From the NCBI GenBank assembly GCA_963829575.1, contig CAWHJF010000001.1, positions 109,899-173,898 on the forward strand: a DNA stretch of 64,000 nt, in the 5' to 3' direction. Shown here one piece after another: positions 27,032 through 35,516 of this stretch (position 1 is the stretch's first letter; every line of letters begins with the position of its first letter). Source of the DNA: KACC-23026 sp963829575 (GTDB taxonomy: Bacteria > Bacillota > Bacilli > Bacillales > Sporolactobacillaceae). The position numbers and the translations under genes are program-made. The notes below the pieces were generated by a model that saw only the letters and a program-made list of their open reading frames with translations, made no database searches and had not been told where the DNA came from.

Positions 27032-28111
27032 TTAGAAATCTCGGGCTAATGGGATACAAAACCAGAATGTGTGTGTTCCATCGTTGGTTTCGGCTCCAGC
27101 TTCACCACCATGACGCTCTACAATTTCTCGCACAATAGATAGTCCAAGACCATTCCCCCCAGATTGTCTACTCCGAGAATGATCCACTCTGTAAAACCGT
27201 TCAAAAAGCCATTTAACATGACCATCAGGAATTCTTTCCCCTGAATTAGTTATAGAGAATTTATAATCCGTTTTTCTCGTTTCTCCTTTAATAAAAATAT
27301 CTGTTTGGTTAAATGAATACCGTATAGCATTATCTATAAGATTAAAAAAGACTTGTTTTAATCCAAATTCAAGTCCCCTAACGATTGCATCGTCCAAATC
27401 CAAAAAATAGTGTAATTCTTTTTTTTGAAACTCTAAATCAAAAAGGAGTAATGTTTCGTTAACCAGCCCTTTAATGTCAATCCATTCATCGAGTTCTTGA
27501 ACCACATTCAGATCCCACTCTTTTAATTTTTGAATTTGATTGACAAGGTAAGTCATTCTTTCAAGTTCTTTCATTAATTCCTGAAAAAGCAATGTATCAG
27601 GTTCAATGATGCCTTTACTTAGCCCTTCCATAAATCCTATTAAATTCGCAAGCGGGGTACGTAACTCATGAGAGAGATCCGATACCATCTTATTTCTAAC
27701 TTGTTCATTTTGGTTGAGCTTTTCAATGAGTATATTAAAATGACTGGCTAGTCGCCCAATTTCATCCTCATAACGATTTTGTATTTTTTGAGGACGTCTG
27801 CCCTCTGCGAGCGTTTTCGTTCGTTCTACTAGGTCATTTAATGGACGTGTTAACCGCTTTGCAAGATAAATATAAAATATGAAAGAAATTACAAGACTAA
27901 TTCCTATAAATAGGATCAAAAAATGTTGTAAAGTCTGACTAAAATAGACCTGTTGTCCCTTTTTAAGTCCATCCAATTGATTAACTAGATAGCAAGCGTA
28001 GGATTTAGTCAAATAAGAGGACGCTAAACTCGCAAAGAGCAAAACAAAAAAATGAATCACCACAATTTTTATTAAGAACCGAGATTTAAAAGCATTTATA
28101 TACGTTTTCAT
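27032..28111 (-). CDS. Sensor histidine kinase
   Basis: A 359-residue membrane kinase: two N-terminal helices flanking a short external loop with one cysteine (SYACYLVN), a HAMP linker, the phosphoacceptor box SDLSHELRTPLAN (histidine near 150), N box FFNLIDNAIRYS and G box GGNGLGLSIV. Start ATG 28111; a TTG at 28123 overlaps the regulator stop and is also possible. Its partner regulator (28113-28253) has lost the receiver domain, so the kinase may be orphaned. Confidence 0.87.
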   Translation of the reverse strand: MKTYINAFKSRFLIKIVVIHFFVLLFASLASSYLTKSYACYLVNQLDGLKKGQQVYFSQTLQHFLILFIGISLVISFIFYIYLAKRLTRPLNDLVERTKTLAEGRRPQKIQNRYEDEIGRLASHFNILIEKLNQNEQVRNKMVSDLSHELRTPLANLIGFMEGLSKGIIEPDTLLFQELMKELERMTYLVNQIQKLKEWDLNVVQELDEWIDIKGLVNETLLLFDLEFQKKELHYFLDLDDAIVRGLEFGLKQVFFNLIDNAIRYSFNQTDIFIKGETRKTDYKFSITNSGERIPDGHVKWLFERFYRVDHSRSRQSGGNGLGLSIVREIVERHGGEAGAETNDGTHTFWFCIPLARDF

Positions 28112-28112
28112 T

Positions 28113-28253
28113 TTAGTTAACAAATCGGTAACCCATGCCCCTTACCGTTATGACCCTGCAAGGATTAGTAGGATCACTTTCTATTTTTCTCCTTAACTTT
28201 TTGACATGAACGTCAAATTTATAAACGTTCTTTGTTAATATTTGATGAACTTC
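28113..28253 (-). pseudogene. OmpR-type response regulator, only the C-terminal end left
   Basis: The intact tail of a winged-helix regulator is visible: KFDVHVKKLRRKIESDP and VITVRGMGYRFVN. The receiver domain and most of the DNA-binding domain are absent. The preceding residues (HQILTKNVYK) are encoded by a 36-bp sequence that also occurs at 19332-19367, marking the break. It directly precedes and overlaps the kinase gene, as regulator-kinase pairs do. Confidence 0.75.
28218..28253 (-). repeat. 36-bp repeat, copy 2
   Basis: Reverse complement nearly identical to 19332-19367. It lies exactly at the point where the response-regulator homology begins. Confidence 0.6.
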
Positions 28254-28352
28254 CCTAAATTCAGTCTGAATTTGTTCAAGTTTATAGGGAGAGGTTCTTT
28301 GTGAAAATATGGATATGACTATTGAAATCCCGGTTAATTCAAATGTGAAGAA

Positions 28353-28382
28353 GGACACCAAATGTAATAATCTTTGGTGTCC
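28353..28382 (-). terminator. Hairpin downstream of the DsrE gene pair
   Basis: A perfect 10-bp stem GGACACCAAA/TTTGGTGTCC with a 10-base loop. The T-run is poor, so termination is possible but not certain. Confidence 0.55.
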
Positions 28383-28419
28383 TCATGACTCATTTTAATT
28401 GTTCTCTTTTCAGCCCTCA

Positions 28420-28797
28420 CTAAAAATGAATAAATAGATCCGATGAAGCAGCCTCATTAAGAATCCACTTTATTGAGACTTGATCGGCTTGATATAAGCG
28501 TTCAACCTGATCATTCGTATCTAGGTCTGCAACATAAAAGCGAACGCCTGCATCTCTTGCATGTTCAATTAACTCCGAGATTGAGGGCGCATTAAACTCT
28601 GTTAAAGCATTTGAAAGGTATTCAATCCCATTTGAAGGAGTGGGTATATACTTTTTATCGAGTATGTTAATGCCTCTCCTTGTTAAAGCCAATATAACGT
28701 TAGCACCAGAGTTTGCGGCACCTACTGCAATATTTAAAGGGGGGTATACAGACTCTAGTTTATCATTCGAAGCTAACACAACCACTTTTTTTGTCAT
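28420..28797 (-). CDS. DsrE-family protein lacking the sulfur-binding cysteine
   Basis: A 125-residue DsrE-like protein (KKVVVLASNDKLESVYPPLN at the N terminus). At the position of the family cysteine it reads VRFYVADLDTN, with alanine where the paralogues have GC. No cysteine is present in the whole chain. It may be a structural partner of the next, cysteine-bearing DsrE protein, as in heteromeric DsrEFH. The two genes are 17 bp apart. Confidence 0.75.
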   Translation of the reverse strand: MTKKVVVLASNDKLESVYPPLNIAVGAANSGANVILALTRRGINILDKKYIPTPSNGIEYLSNALTEFNAPSISELIEHARDAGVRFYVADLDTNDQVERLYQADQVSIKWILNEAASSDLFIHF

Positions 28798-28814
28798 AAT
28801 ACAACACGCCCCTT

Positions 28815-29162
28815 TCAGTAACTTAATACTGCATCAGCCTGGTAAGCTCGTTCTAAAAAGGTGACAACACCCGCTAGCTCTGCTCCATCTACAAGCTCTA
28901 ACCCATCAGCAATTAGAACATTCATCTGACATCCGTATAAGGAAACGCCCACTTGTAAAGCAGAATCAATTAAGGAGGTGAGATCGGTTGCATGTGTTCT
29001 TGACAGACACTTCAGATAGCGTTTATCTAGTACACGTGCTCCATCAAGATCGAAAAAAATCGATACCTTGTCTTTTTCCTGGATTCTCCTCAAAGCTTCC
29101 TTAAGAACATAGGGAACATTTGAACTCAATGATACAAAATAAACAAACGTTTTATTTGCCAT
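28815..29162 (-). CDS. DsrE-family sulfur-relay protein
   Basis: A 115-residue protein with the sulfur-carrying motif LYGCQMNVLIADGLEL. Start ATG 29162 follows GAGAGGGG. Second gene in the order glutaredoxin-DsrE-DsrE, downstream of a CstR-type operator at 29556. Confidence 0.82.
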   Translation of the reverse strand: MANKTFVYFVSLSSNVPYVLKEALRRIQEKDKVSIFFDLDGARVLDKRYLKCLSRTHATDLTSLIDSALQVGVSLYGCQMNVLIADGLELVDGAELAGVVTFLERAYQADAVLSY

Positions 29163-29219
29163 GTAAATCCCCTCTCTCTTACGTGGGAGCATTCATTTTT
29201 TTACATCTCTTCTAGGCCA

Positions 29220-29456
29220 TTAATGGTTTAACACTCTCATCACTGCATCCGGGTCAAAGCCTAAAACCCATTGCCCATTAATTTCGGTTTGAGGGACACC
29301 CATTTGTCCCGTTGTAGCAACTAATTTCCTTGCTGCAATAGGGTCATTTTGTACATTCACTTCTTTAAATGGAACGCCTTGGTTTGCCAAAAAGCTTTTC
29401 ATCATTTCACAATAGGGACAAGTGGATGTTGAATAGACCGTAACCTGATTAGTCAT
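29220..29456 (-). CDS. Glutaredoxin-like protein
   Basis: A 78-residue glutaredoxin fold of the NrdH/YruB kind: VTVYSTSTCPYCEMMKSFL with active site CPYC (residues 13-16), cis-Pro GVPQTEI and WVLGFDPD. It reduces disulfides or persulfides with electrons from thioredoxin reductase or low-molecular thiols. First gene of the minus-strand group, divergent from the GGDEF-EAL gene and sharing its CstR-type operators. Confidence 0.87.
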   Translation of the reverse strand: MTNQVTVYSTSTCPYCEMMKSFLANQGVPFKEVNVQNDPIAARKLVATTGQMGVPQTEINGQWVLGFDPDAVMRVLNH

Positions 29457-29555
29457 CTTTATAATCCTCTCCTTGTTTCTTTCTTATTCTTTTGAAGCCC
29501 AATCCTGTTCTAAATTTGATCGAGCTTTAAGCCTATTTTATATCTCTATATTATA

Positions 29556-29571
29556 ATACCCTATAGGGTAT
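29556..29571. promoter_or_regulatory. CstR-type operator, perfect palindrome
   Basis: ATACCCTATAGGGTAT, in the divergent region between the glutaredoxin and GGDEF-EAL genes. Confidence 0.75.
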
Positions 29572-29641
29572 GTCAACGAGGGCGTCTTCCATAGTTCATA
29601 CTGAATAAACGCTAGACAATTCAGCTTACATTATTTAATAT

Positions 29642-29657
29642 ATACCTATGGGGGTAT
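29642..29657. promoter_or_regulatory. CstR-type operator overlapping the GGDEF-EAL ribosome-binding site
   Basis: ATACCTATGGGGGTAT; its G-run is also the only ribosome-binding-like sequence before GTG 29662. Confidence 0.65.
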
Positions 29658-29661
29658 AAAT

Positions 29662-31425
29662 GTGACGAAAACTAATAATAATGCAACACCCATCATTGAG
29701 AGCATCAAAAAGGGGGCTCCTCAAGAGGAGGATCGCCAAACATTATCTCTTTATAGACGTATACTTGACTCGATTCCCGACGCCATTGTGGTCCATAAAA
29801 ATGGGGTCATACAATTTGCCAACCATGGCGCCGTTGAATTAATGGCCCTACCAAAGACTATTAATCCCCTTGGCAAAGACATATGGTCTTTTTTTCATCC
29901 AAACACATTAGAATCTGTAAAAACTGCTTTTGACAAACTCACATCTTCAGGTCAGATTGGTGATTCCATTCCTGCATCTGAACATACTATTGTTCGATAT
30001 GATGGAAGCTTCTTTACTGGGGAAATTCGCAGTATTCTTATAGAGGATCGTGATTCTCCAGTCATTATGAGTTTAACGCGAGATGTGTCAAACGAAATTG
30101 AATTAAAAAAAGAATTAAAATATAATGCTTATCATGATGCTTTAACCGGCCTACCAAACCGCAGATATTTCATTGAGAACTTAGATGAATTACTACTGGA
30201 TAACCAATCTAGTAAAGACCAGCAACATGCCGTACTCATCATCGATATGGATCGCTTTAAGAATATAAATGATAGTTATGGGCATGACTTCGGGGATGAT
30301 GCACTCAACAAGATGGGATTACGGCTAAAATCCATAATTCCAGAGAACTGTTTCCTTTCCCGAATAGGTGGGGATGAATTTGCAATTATTTGTTCCAATG
30401 TCGCCAAGCTAGATGATGTTTTACTATTTGCAGAACAATTCTTAGCCCTATTCACAACACCATTTATCGTTCGAGGAAGTGAATTTATTATGACTCCCAG
30501 CATCGGAGTCGCTCTCTATCCCCAATGTGGCACGAACATCGACGCACTAGTTAAACATGCTGATCTAGCGATGTATTCAGCCAAACGAAAAGGGGGCAAT
30601 AAAATTGAGGTTTATCACCCCGAAGAAAGTAATGCCATTGAAGAACGATTAAATATCGAGCATGGGATCCGATTTGGTTTGGAAAAAGGTGAATTCGAAC
30701 TTTTCTATCAGCCTAAAGTCAACTTAAAGTCGAGTGAATTACACTCATTAGAGGCCTTAATTCGGTGGCAACCTCCTAATAATGAAGGGATACCACCGGG
30801 TAAATTCATCCCAATAGCAGAAGAAAGTGGACTCATAGCGTCATTAGGGGAGTGGGTATTACGGGAAGCTTGTTACCAAAATAAACAATGGCAAAATCAA
30901 GGGTTCCCTCCCCATGTCATTTCCGTCAATGTCTCTCCTAAACAGTTCCAATTAGTGGACATGCAGAAAACCATAAAAACTGTGCTAGAGGAAACCGGGT
31001 TGTCCTCAGAATGGTTAGAAATTGAAATTACCGAAGGCCTCTTAATTGATAACTCTACGGAAATTGCGAAAACCCTAAAGGGGATTCGGGAAATGGGTGT
31101 GAAAATAGCGATTGATGATTTTGGAACAGGCTACTCATCACTCAATTATTTAAGGTTATTCAAACCTAATCTACTCAAGATTGACCAATCCTTTGTTTCA
31201 AATATGCTGACCGACCACGGGCACATGTCCATTGTTTCTGCTGTGATTCAATTAGCCCATAGCTTAGATATGGATGTTGTCGCAGAAGGTGTCGAAACAG
31301 ACCAGCAATCTAAACGATTGCAAACCGAAGGGTGTCAGATTGCCCAAGGATTTTTATTTTCTCATCCGTTACCTGCTGATCAATTTGAACAAAAATGGCT
31401 AGCTATGCAATCAATCACGTGTTAA
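29662..31425 (+). CDS. PAS-GGDEF-EAL cyclic-di-GMP turnover protein
   Basis: A 587-residue cytosolic protein: PAS sensor domain (about 30-140, SIPDAIVVHKNGVIQFANHG), GGDEF domain with the intact sequence RIGGDEF (about 234-240), then EAL domain with SLEALIRW (about 362-369), IDDFGTGYSSL (about 484) and AEGVET. Both catalytic signatures are intact, so synthesis and breakdown of c-di-GMP are both possible. Start GTG 29662. Two CstR-type operators upstream suggest induction by sulfane sulfur. Confidence 0.88.
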   Translation: MTKTNNNATPIIESIKKGAPQEEDRQTLSLYRRILDSIPDAIVVHKNGVIQFANHGAVELMALPKTINPLGKDIWSFFHPNTLESVKTAFDKLTSSGQIGDSIPASEHTIVRYDGSFFTGEIRSILIEDRDSPVIMSLTRDVSNEIELKKELKYNAYHDALTGLPNRRYFIENLDELLLDNQSSKDQQHAVLIIDMDRFKNINDSYGHDFGDDALNKMGLRLKSIIPENCFLSRIGGDEFAIICSNVAKLDDVLLFAEQFLALFTTPFIVRGSEFIMTPSIGVALYPQCGTNIDALVKHADLAMYSAKRKGGNKIEVYHPEESNAIEERLNIEHGIRFGLEKGEFELFYQPKVNLKSSELHSLEALIRWQPPNNEGIPPGKFIPIAEESGLIASLGEWVLREACYQNKQWQNQGFPPHVISVNVSPKQFQLVDMQKTIKTVLEETGLSSEWLEIEITEGLLIDNSTEIAKTLKGIREMGVKIAIDDFGTGYSSLNYLRLFKPNLLKIDQSFVSNMLTDHGHMSIVSAVIQLAHSLDMDVVAEGVETDQQSKRLQTEGCQIAQGFLFSHPLPADQFEQKWLAMQSITC

Positions 31426-31454
31426 ACTTCCACACCCATCAATCCAATTGTAAA

Positions 31455-31484
31455 GAGGACATCTTTTTTGATGTTCCTCCTTTT
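31455..31484 (+). terminator. Intrinsic terminator
   Basis: GAGGACATC pairs with GATGTTCCTC around a T-rich loop, followed by TTTT. Confidence 0.65.
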
Positions 31485-31528
31485 CGGTTTATTTAGCCAA
31501 ATTGGAGCCTGAATAATTTAGGATTACA

Positions 31529-32959
31529 TTAAATTTTTTTATTCAAGTTACCTCTTACTTTCCCTCTAACTCTTAATTTCATCAAAACAATCATTAAAGT
31601 TCCCAATGACAGGCACACGCTCACTGTGAAAGCAAAGGAGATCCCTTTCGTATAGCTATCCCCATTCAATTTCTTGCCCACTTCTAATAAAAGAATGGCG
31701 AGTGAAGCACCCGTTACCCTGCCAAAGTTTCGACCTGTCGCAATGAGACTCCCTACCACTCCTGTATTCTCTTTGGGTACACTACTAAGGATTGAGACAT
31801 TATTAGGAGATGAGAAGAGACTAAATCCAATTCCAAACAAAATAAGCGCTAAGATCAGCCCTAAATCTGTCGTTTGAACAGAAAACAACGTCATCTTTAT
31901 GAGAGAAATACTAATTAATGTCATCCCAACAATTGTTGGTAAAAATGGACCCCATTTATCCGTTAACCACCCACTTACTGGGGAGAAAACAAACATGGCT
32001 AAGGCTTGCGCGGTCATAATTAAACCCATATGAGCAACCTGAATGTTTAAGACATTATGCATAAATAAAGGCACATCTAGGCTTGGAATCATAAATAGTA
32101 AATACACCATGAATAAACTAGCCATACCAATTGAGAAATCAGGCGTTCTAAAAAAAGAAAATTGTATTAAAGGATGTGGGTGCTTACTCTCCCATCTGAA
32201 AAAAACCAACCAGAAAATTAACGCCAAACTAATCAATAAGATGCCTAGCCACGAAAGCCAGCCCATTACATTTCCATTGGACAAATAGTAAAGCATGGTG
32301 GTCATAGCTATAAAAAATAGTCCGCCACCGATCCAATCAAGTCTCTCTTGCTTTGTTTTATTAGATGTGAGTGATGGCAAAAAAATGAAGACTCCTATAA
32401 TAGAGATAATACCCAGTGGAATATTAATTATAAAAATAGATCGCCAACCAAATGCATCAATCAAAAGCCCGCCAATAGAAGGACCTGCAATCGTTCCAGC
32501 AGCCACAATACTTCCAATCATCCCTAAAGCCCTTCCTCTTTTGCTTTCAGGAAAAATATGCGTGATCATCGACATCACGTTTCCCATAACAAAAGCACTA
32601 CCAAAGGCCTGAATACCACGGAAAATAATTAATTCTTGAATATTTAAAGAGATTGCACATAACAAAGACCCTGTAACAAACAAGAGAACCCCTAATAAAA
32701 ATATTTTTTTACGGCTCAACTGATCTGAGAGCTTTCCCACTAAAGGTAAAACACCTGTAGAAACAAGTAAATAAATAATAATGGTCCATTGTACAACATT
32801 TGACCCCGCTCTAAACTTTTCTTGTAATACGGGTAAAGCTATATTGAGTACACTACTATCAATATTGATCATAAGAGTCCCAATTGTTACACAGCCAAAT
32901 AGCAACCATAGATACCACGAGGCTTTTTCTGCTCGTTCGCGTATAGGAGAAGCCCACAT
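31529..32959 (-). CDS. MFS multidrug efflux transporter, DHA2 (14-helix) type
   Basis: A 476-residue transporter with about fourteen helices. Motif A appears as GKLSDQLSRKKIF (about 74-86), motif C-like GSIVAAGTIAGPSIGGLLID (about 147-166), and the early IDSSVLNIALP is typical for the EmrB/QacA branch. It starts five bases after the stop of the PadR regulator, so the two form an operon and the regulator probably controls its own transporter. Confidence 0.88.
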   Translation of the reverse strand: MWASPIRERAEKASWYLWLLFGCVTIGTLMINIDSSVLNIALPVLQEKFRAGSNVVQWTIIIYLLVSTGVLPLVGKLSDQLSRKKIFLLGVLLFVTGSLLCAISLNIQELIIFRGIQAFGSAFVMGNVMSMITHIFPESKRGRALGMIGSIVAAGTIAGPSIGGLLIDAFGWRSIFIINIPLGIISIIGVFIFLPSLTSNKTKQERLDWIGGGLFFIAMTTMLYYLSNGNVMGWLSWLGILLISLALIFWLVFFRWESKHPHPLIQFSFFRTPDFSIGMASLFMVYLLFMIPSLDVPLFMHNVLNIQVAHMGLIMTAQALAMFVFSPVSGWLTDKWGPFLPTIVGMTLISISLIKMTLFSVQTTDLGLILALILFGIGFSLFSSPNNVSILSSVPKENTGVVGSLIATGRNFGRVTGASLAILLLEVGKKLNGDSYTKGISFAFTVSVCLSLGTLMIVLMKLRVRGKVRGNLNKKI

Positions 32960-32963
32960 CTAT

Positions 32964-33296
32964 TTAGTTCATCCCCTCATATTTTTGAATGAAAAAAGTG
33001 AGCATGTCTAATCTACCCGTTATATCTTCATACCATCTTTTTAACTCTTGCTTTCCGCTTTCGGTAATGGTGTATAGTCTTTTGGGTCGGGTTTCACCGT
33101 CTGTTAACCATTCAGAAGAAATCGCACCGCCTTTCTCCAAATCCCTTAAGGCCCGATAAACCCCCCCTGAGTCAATTTTAATGACTTGTGGTGCAATGGA
33201 TTCAAGTTGACGGATCAATTCATTTCCATACATTTTTTTCTCATTTAAAAATAACAGTAAAAAAGCTGGAAGATGGCGAGTCTGTTTTCTACTCAT
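32964..33296 (-). CDS. PadR-family transcriptional regulator
   Basis: A 110-residue regulator with the PadR winged helix: AFLLLFLNEKKMYGNELIRQ and SGGVYRALRDLEKGGAISSE, then the wing RPKRLYTITESGKQEL. PadR proteins repress efflux pumps and release DNA on binding small aromatic compounds. It is first in the operon with the DHA2 transporter. Confidence 0.88.
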   Translation of the reverse strand: MSRKQTRHLPAFLLLFLNEKKMYGNELIRQLESIAPQVIKIDSGGVYRALRDLEKGGAISSEWLTDGETRPKRLYTITESGKQELKRWYEDITGRLDMLTFFIQKYEGMN

Positions 33297-33334
33297 TTAT
33301 TTTTTCCTTTCATAAACGATGGTCTTAGTTTCAA

Positions 33335-33360
33335 AAAGGACCGCTAATGCGCGGCCCCCT
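33335..33360 (-). terminator. Intrinsic terminator of the class II aldolase gene
   Basis: On the minus strand GGGCCGC/GCGGTCC with a 6-base loop is followed by five T. Confidence 0.75.
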
Positions 33361-33364
33361 TTTG

Positions 33365-34033
33365 TCATTTTGTGGATCCAAAAGCAGTCATTCTTTGTGT
33401 GACTTGTTCAACCGCTTCTTTTGGCAATGGGACTTCTTTGGAGATTTGTCTGGCTTTAATCACAACTTCCGCTGCTTCATCTAATGTAGCGAGGAAATGA
33501 GCGGTTTGCAATGGATTCTCATGAAAAGCCAATACCCCATGATTTGCCAATAAAACAGCATTTGAGGCTTCACCACTTTTAACCAATCCCAAAATATTAT
33601 TTACCGACTGCTCTGACCCTCTTGGTGCCCATGCCGCAACTGGTATTGGCTGAGTGACCCCAAAACGCAACAACGGTTCATAAGCAAGTGGGATTGACTC
33701 ATTAGCAACTGCAAATGCGGTTGCATTTGGAGCATGTGTATGAATAACGGCACCAATTGAATGCTTTTCTCGATAAACGCCTGTATGCATAGCGATAACT
33801 TCAGCATTAGTCGCATTGATCTCTCCATCTTCAACCGTTCCATCAAGGTTAATCACCACAAAGTCATCTTGACTTAAGTGACGAATATCGCCACCTTTGG
33901 TCATCACCATGCGTTGTTCATCTAATTTAGCAGACAAATTCGCATGGTATCCTCGGAACATTAAACCAGAGGTTAATAAATCTTGCGAAGCCTGAATAAG
34001 TTGTTCTTTTACTTGATCTATACTTTTTTCCAT
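33365..34033 (-). CDS. Class II aldolase/adducin-family protein
   Basis: A 222-residue metal-dependent aldolase or epimerase of the FucA/AraD family. Zinc ligands are seen in VIHTHAPNATAF (about 96-107) and LLANHGVLAF (about 158-167); NLSAK and KGGDI are the phosphate-binding segments. Substrate unknown: fuculose phosphate, ribulose phosphate or methylthioribulose phosphate relatives are possible. It is divergent from the rhodanese-dioxygenase gene, with a perfect palindrome 21 bp upstream of its start. Confidence 0.82.
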   Translation of the reverse strand: MEKSIDQVKEQLIQASQDLLTSGLMFRGYHANLSAKLDEQRMVMTKGGDIRHLSQDDFVVINLDGTVEDGEINATNAEVIAMHTGVYREKHSIGAVIHTHAPNATAFAVANESIPLAYEPLLRFGVTQPIPVAAWAPRGSEQSVNNILGLVKSGEASNAVLLANHGVLAFHENPLQTAHFLATLDEAAEVVIKARQISKEVPLPKEAVEQVTQRMTAFGSTK

Positions 34034-34054
34034 TAGTTACTTCCTCCTTTTATA

Positions 34055-34082
34055 TGTTATTAACACTATACTGTTAATAACA
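34055..34082. promoter_or_regulatory. Perfect double palindrome, likely operator
   Basis: TGTTATTAACA and TGTTAATAACA are exact reverse complements separated by CTATAC; each half is itself a palindrome TGTTA-N-TAACA. It lies just upstream of the aldolase gene. Confidence 0.65.
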
Positions 34083-34243
34083 CTATTAAAACAAATGAAT
34101 TGCTCAAATCTTATCCTTCCTAACTTTGTGGTTTCCGATTCATATACGATAATCCCTTGAAGAGGCCCACATTACCGCGGTGTGATAAACATCACATTAT
34201 TGAAGACGGGAATTCATATATAATAAACCTCGTGATAACCAAT

Positions 34244-34259
34244 ATACCCTATTGGGTAT
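34244..34259. promoter_or_regulatory. CstR-type operator
   Basis: ATACCCTATTGGGTAT, upstream of the rhodanese-dioxygenase gene at 34310. Confidence 0.72.
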
Positions 34260-34273
34260 TTTTAAAATTTTAT

Positions 34274-34289
34274 ATGCCTAATGGGCATA
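34274..34289. promoter_or_regulatory. CstR-type operator variant
   Basis: ATGCCTAATGGGCAT, a symmetric variant with GC exchanged for AC, 30 bp after the first site and just before the ribosome-binding site. Confidence 0.55.
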
Positions 34290-34309
34290 TTATTTGGAGG
34301 GGTTACGAC

Positions 34310-35440
34310 ATGTTAACATCTATTACAACTGAAGAATTGAACGATTTTATTATTAAAGAACAATCCCTGTTTTTATTTGATGTCCGGAATGAATCCGACT
34401 TTAAGGATTGGAAGATCGAAGGGCACACGATTGAGTATTTAAATATCCCCTACTTTGATTTAATGGATGGTGTGGAATCCGTATTAGACAGACTACCAAC
34501 AGATAAAAAAGTTGTGGTTGTCTGTGCAAAAGAAGGCTCGTCCCAAATGGTCGCCGAAATGTTAAGTGAGAAGGGGTTAGAGGTCTCATACTTACTAGGA
34601 GGAATGAAGAGCTGGAGTGACTACTTATTTCCAGTAAAGGTTTATACGGATGATCGCATGACCGTCCACCAATTTATTCGTGTTGGAAAAGGGTGTTTGT
34701 CTTATGTCATTACCTCTGGTTCTGAGGCCTTAATTGTAGACCCATCTCGTTTTGTTAATCAATATATTGATTTTGTGGCCAAACAAAACGCGACCATTAC
34801 ACACATTGTAGACTCTCATTTGCATGCTGACCATATCTCAGGCGGGCGAGAATTAGCTGAACGAACGGGTGCTACCTACTATCTTATGAAATCTGAAGGG
34901 GCTATATTTGAATTTGAAGCCTTTGAAAATCATGACGTCATTGAATTCTCTAACGTGAAATTAGAGGTCTTGGCTGTCAAGACACCTGGACACACTCCTG
35001 GTAGTGTCTCATTTTTTGTGAATCATAAGTTACTTTTTTCTGGGGATACCATTTTTGTGACAGGGCTCGGCCGACCAGATTTAGGTGGAAAAGCCCGCGA
35101 GTGGGCAGCCGATCTTTATAACACCGTTTACAATAAGGTGTCCCAAATTGCAGATGATGTCATTGTTTTACCAGGACATTATGCCAATTTCCATGAGGAG
35201 GTCAACCCCCAAGGATTTATCGGAAATACCCTCGGAACGATTCGTCAAATGAATGACATCATGACTGGTCAAACACAAGATTATTTTGTAGAGCATGTCG
35301 CTGCTTCAGCTTCCAGTGACACACCGCCTAACTTTGAAGATGTGGTCGCCATTAATCGTGGAATAAAGACCGTTAGCATTGAAGAGAAACAGGAGTTAGA
35401 AATTGGACCGAATCGTTGTGCCGTTCACCATACGCACTAA
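34310..35440 (+). CDS. Rhodanese / persulfide-dioxygenase-type fusion, second copy
   Basis: A 376-residue paralogue of the protein at 23144-24274. N-terminal rhodanese (LFLFDVRNESDFKDWKIEGH; active loop VVCAKEGSSQMVAE), then the ETHE1-like domain (DSHLHADHISGG, KTPGHTPGS, FSGDTIFVTGLGRPDL) and the same tail IGPNRCAVH. Start ATG 34310 follows GGAGGGG; an upstream ATG at 34157 would place both operators inside the gene and is rejected. Monocistronic, likely induced by sulfane sulfur through CstR. Confidence 0.88.
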   Translation: MLTSITTEELNDFIIKEQSLFLFDVRNESDFKDWKIEGHTIEYLNIPYFDLMDGVESVLDRLPTDKKVVVVCAKEGSSQMVAEMLSEKGLEVSYLLGGMKSWSDYLFPVKVYTDDRMTVHQFIRVGKGCLSYVITSGSEALIVDPSRFVNQYIDFVAKQNATITHIVDSHLHADHISGGRELAERTGATYYLMKSEGAIFEFEAFENHDVIEFSNVKLEVLAVKTPGHTPGSVSFFVNHKLLFSGDTIFVTGLGRPDLGGKAREWAADLYNTVYNKVSQIADDVIVLPGHYANFHEEVNPQGFIGNTLGTIRQMNDIMTGQTQDYFVEHVAASASSDTPPNFEDVVAINRGIKTVSIEEKQELEIGPNRCAVHHTH

Positions 35441-35478
35441 TACTATTTAAAAACCAATAAACCAACAAATGTTAACAA

Positions 35479-35507
35479 AATCCCCTACAATTTGCTGTAG
35501 GGGATTT
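35479..35507. terminator. Bidirectional intrinsic terminator
   Basis: A perfect 11-bp stem AATCCCCTACA with its complement, between convergent genes. Confidence 0.85.
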
Positions 35508-35516
35508 TCATTCTTG

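Noticed and set aside
34157..34309. Longer N terminus of the rhodanese-dioxygenase at 34310
   Set aside because: It contains both CstR-type operators and has no family similarity; ATG 34310 has GGAGGGG.
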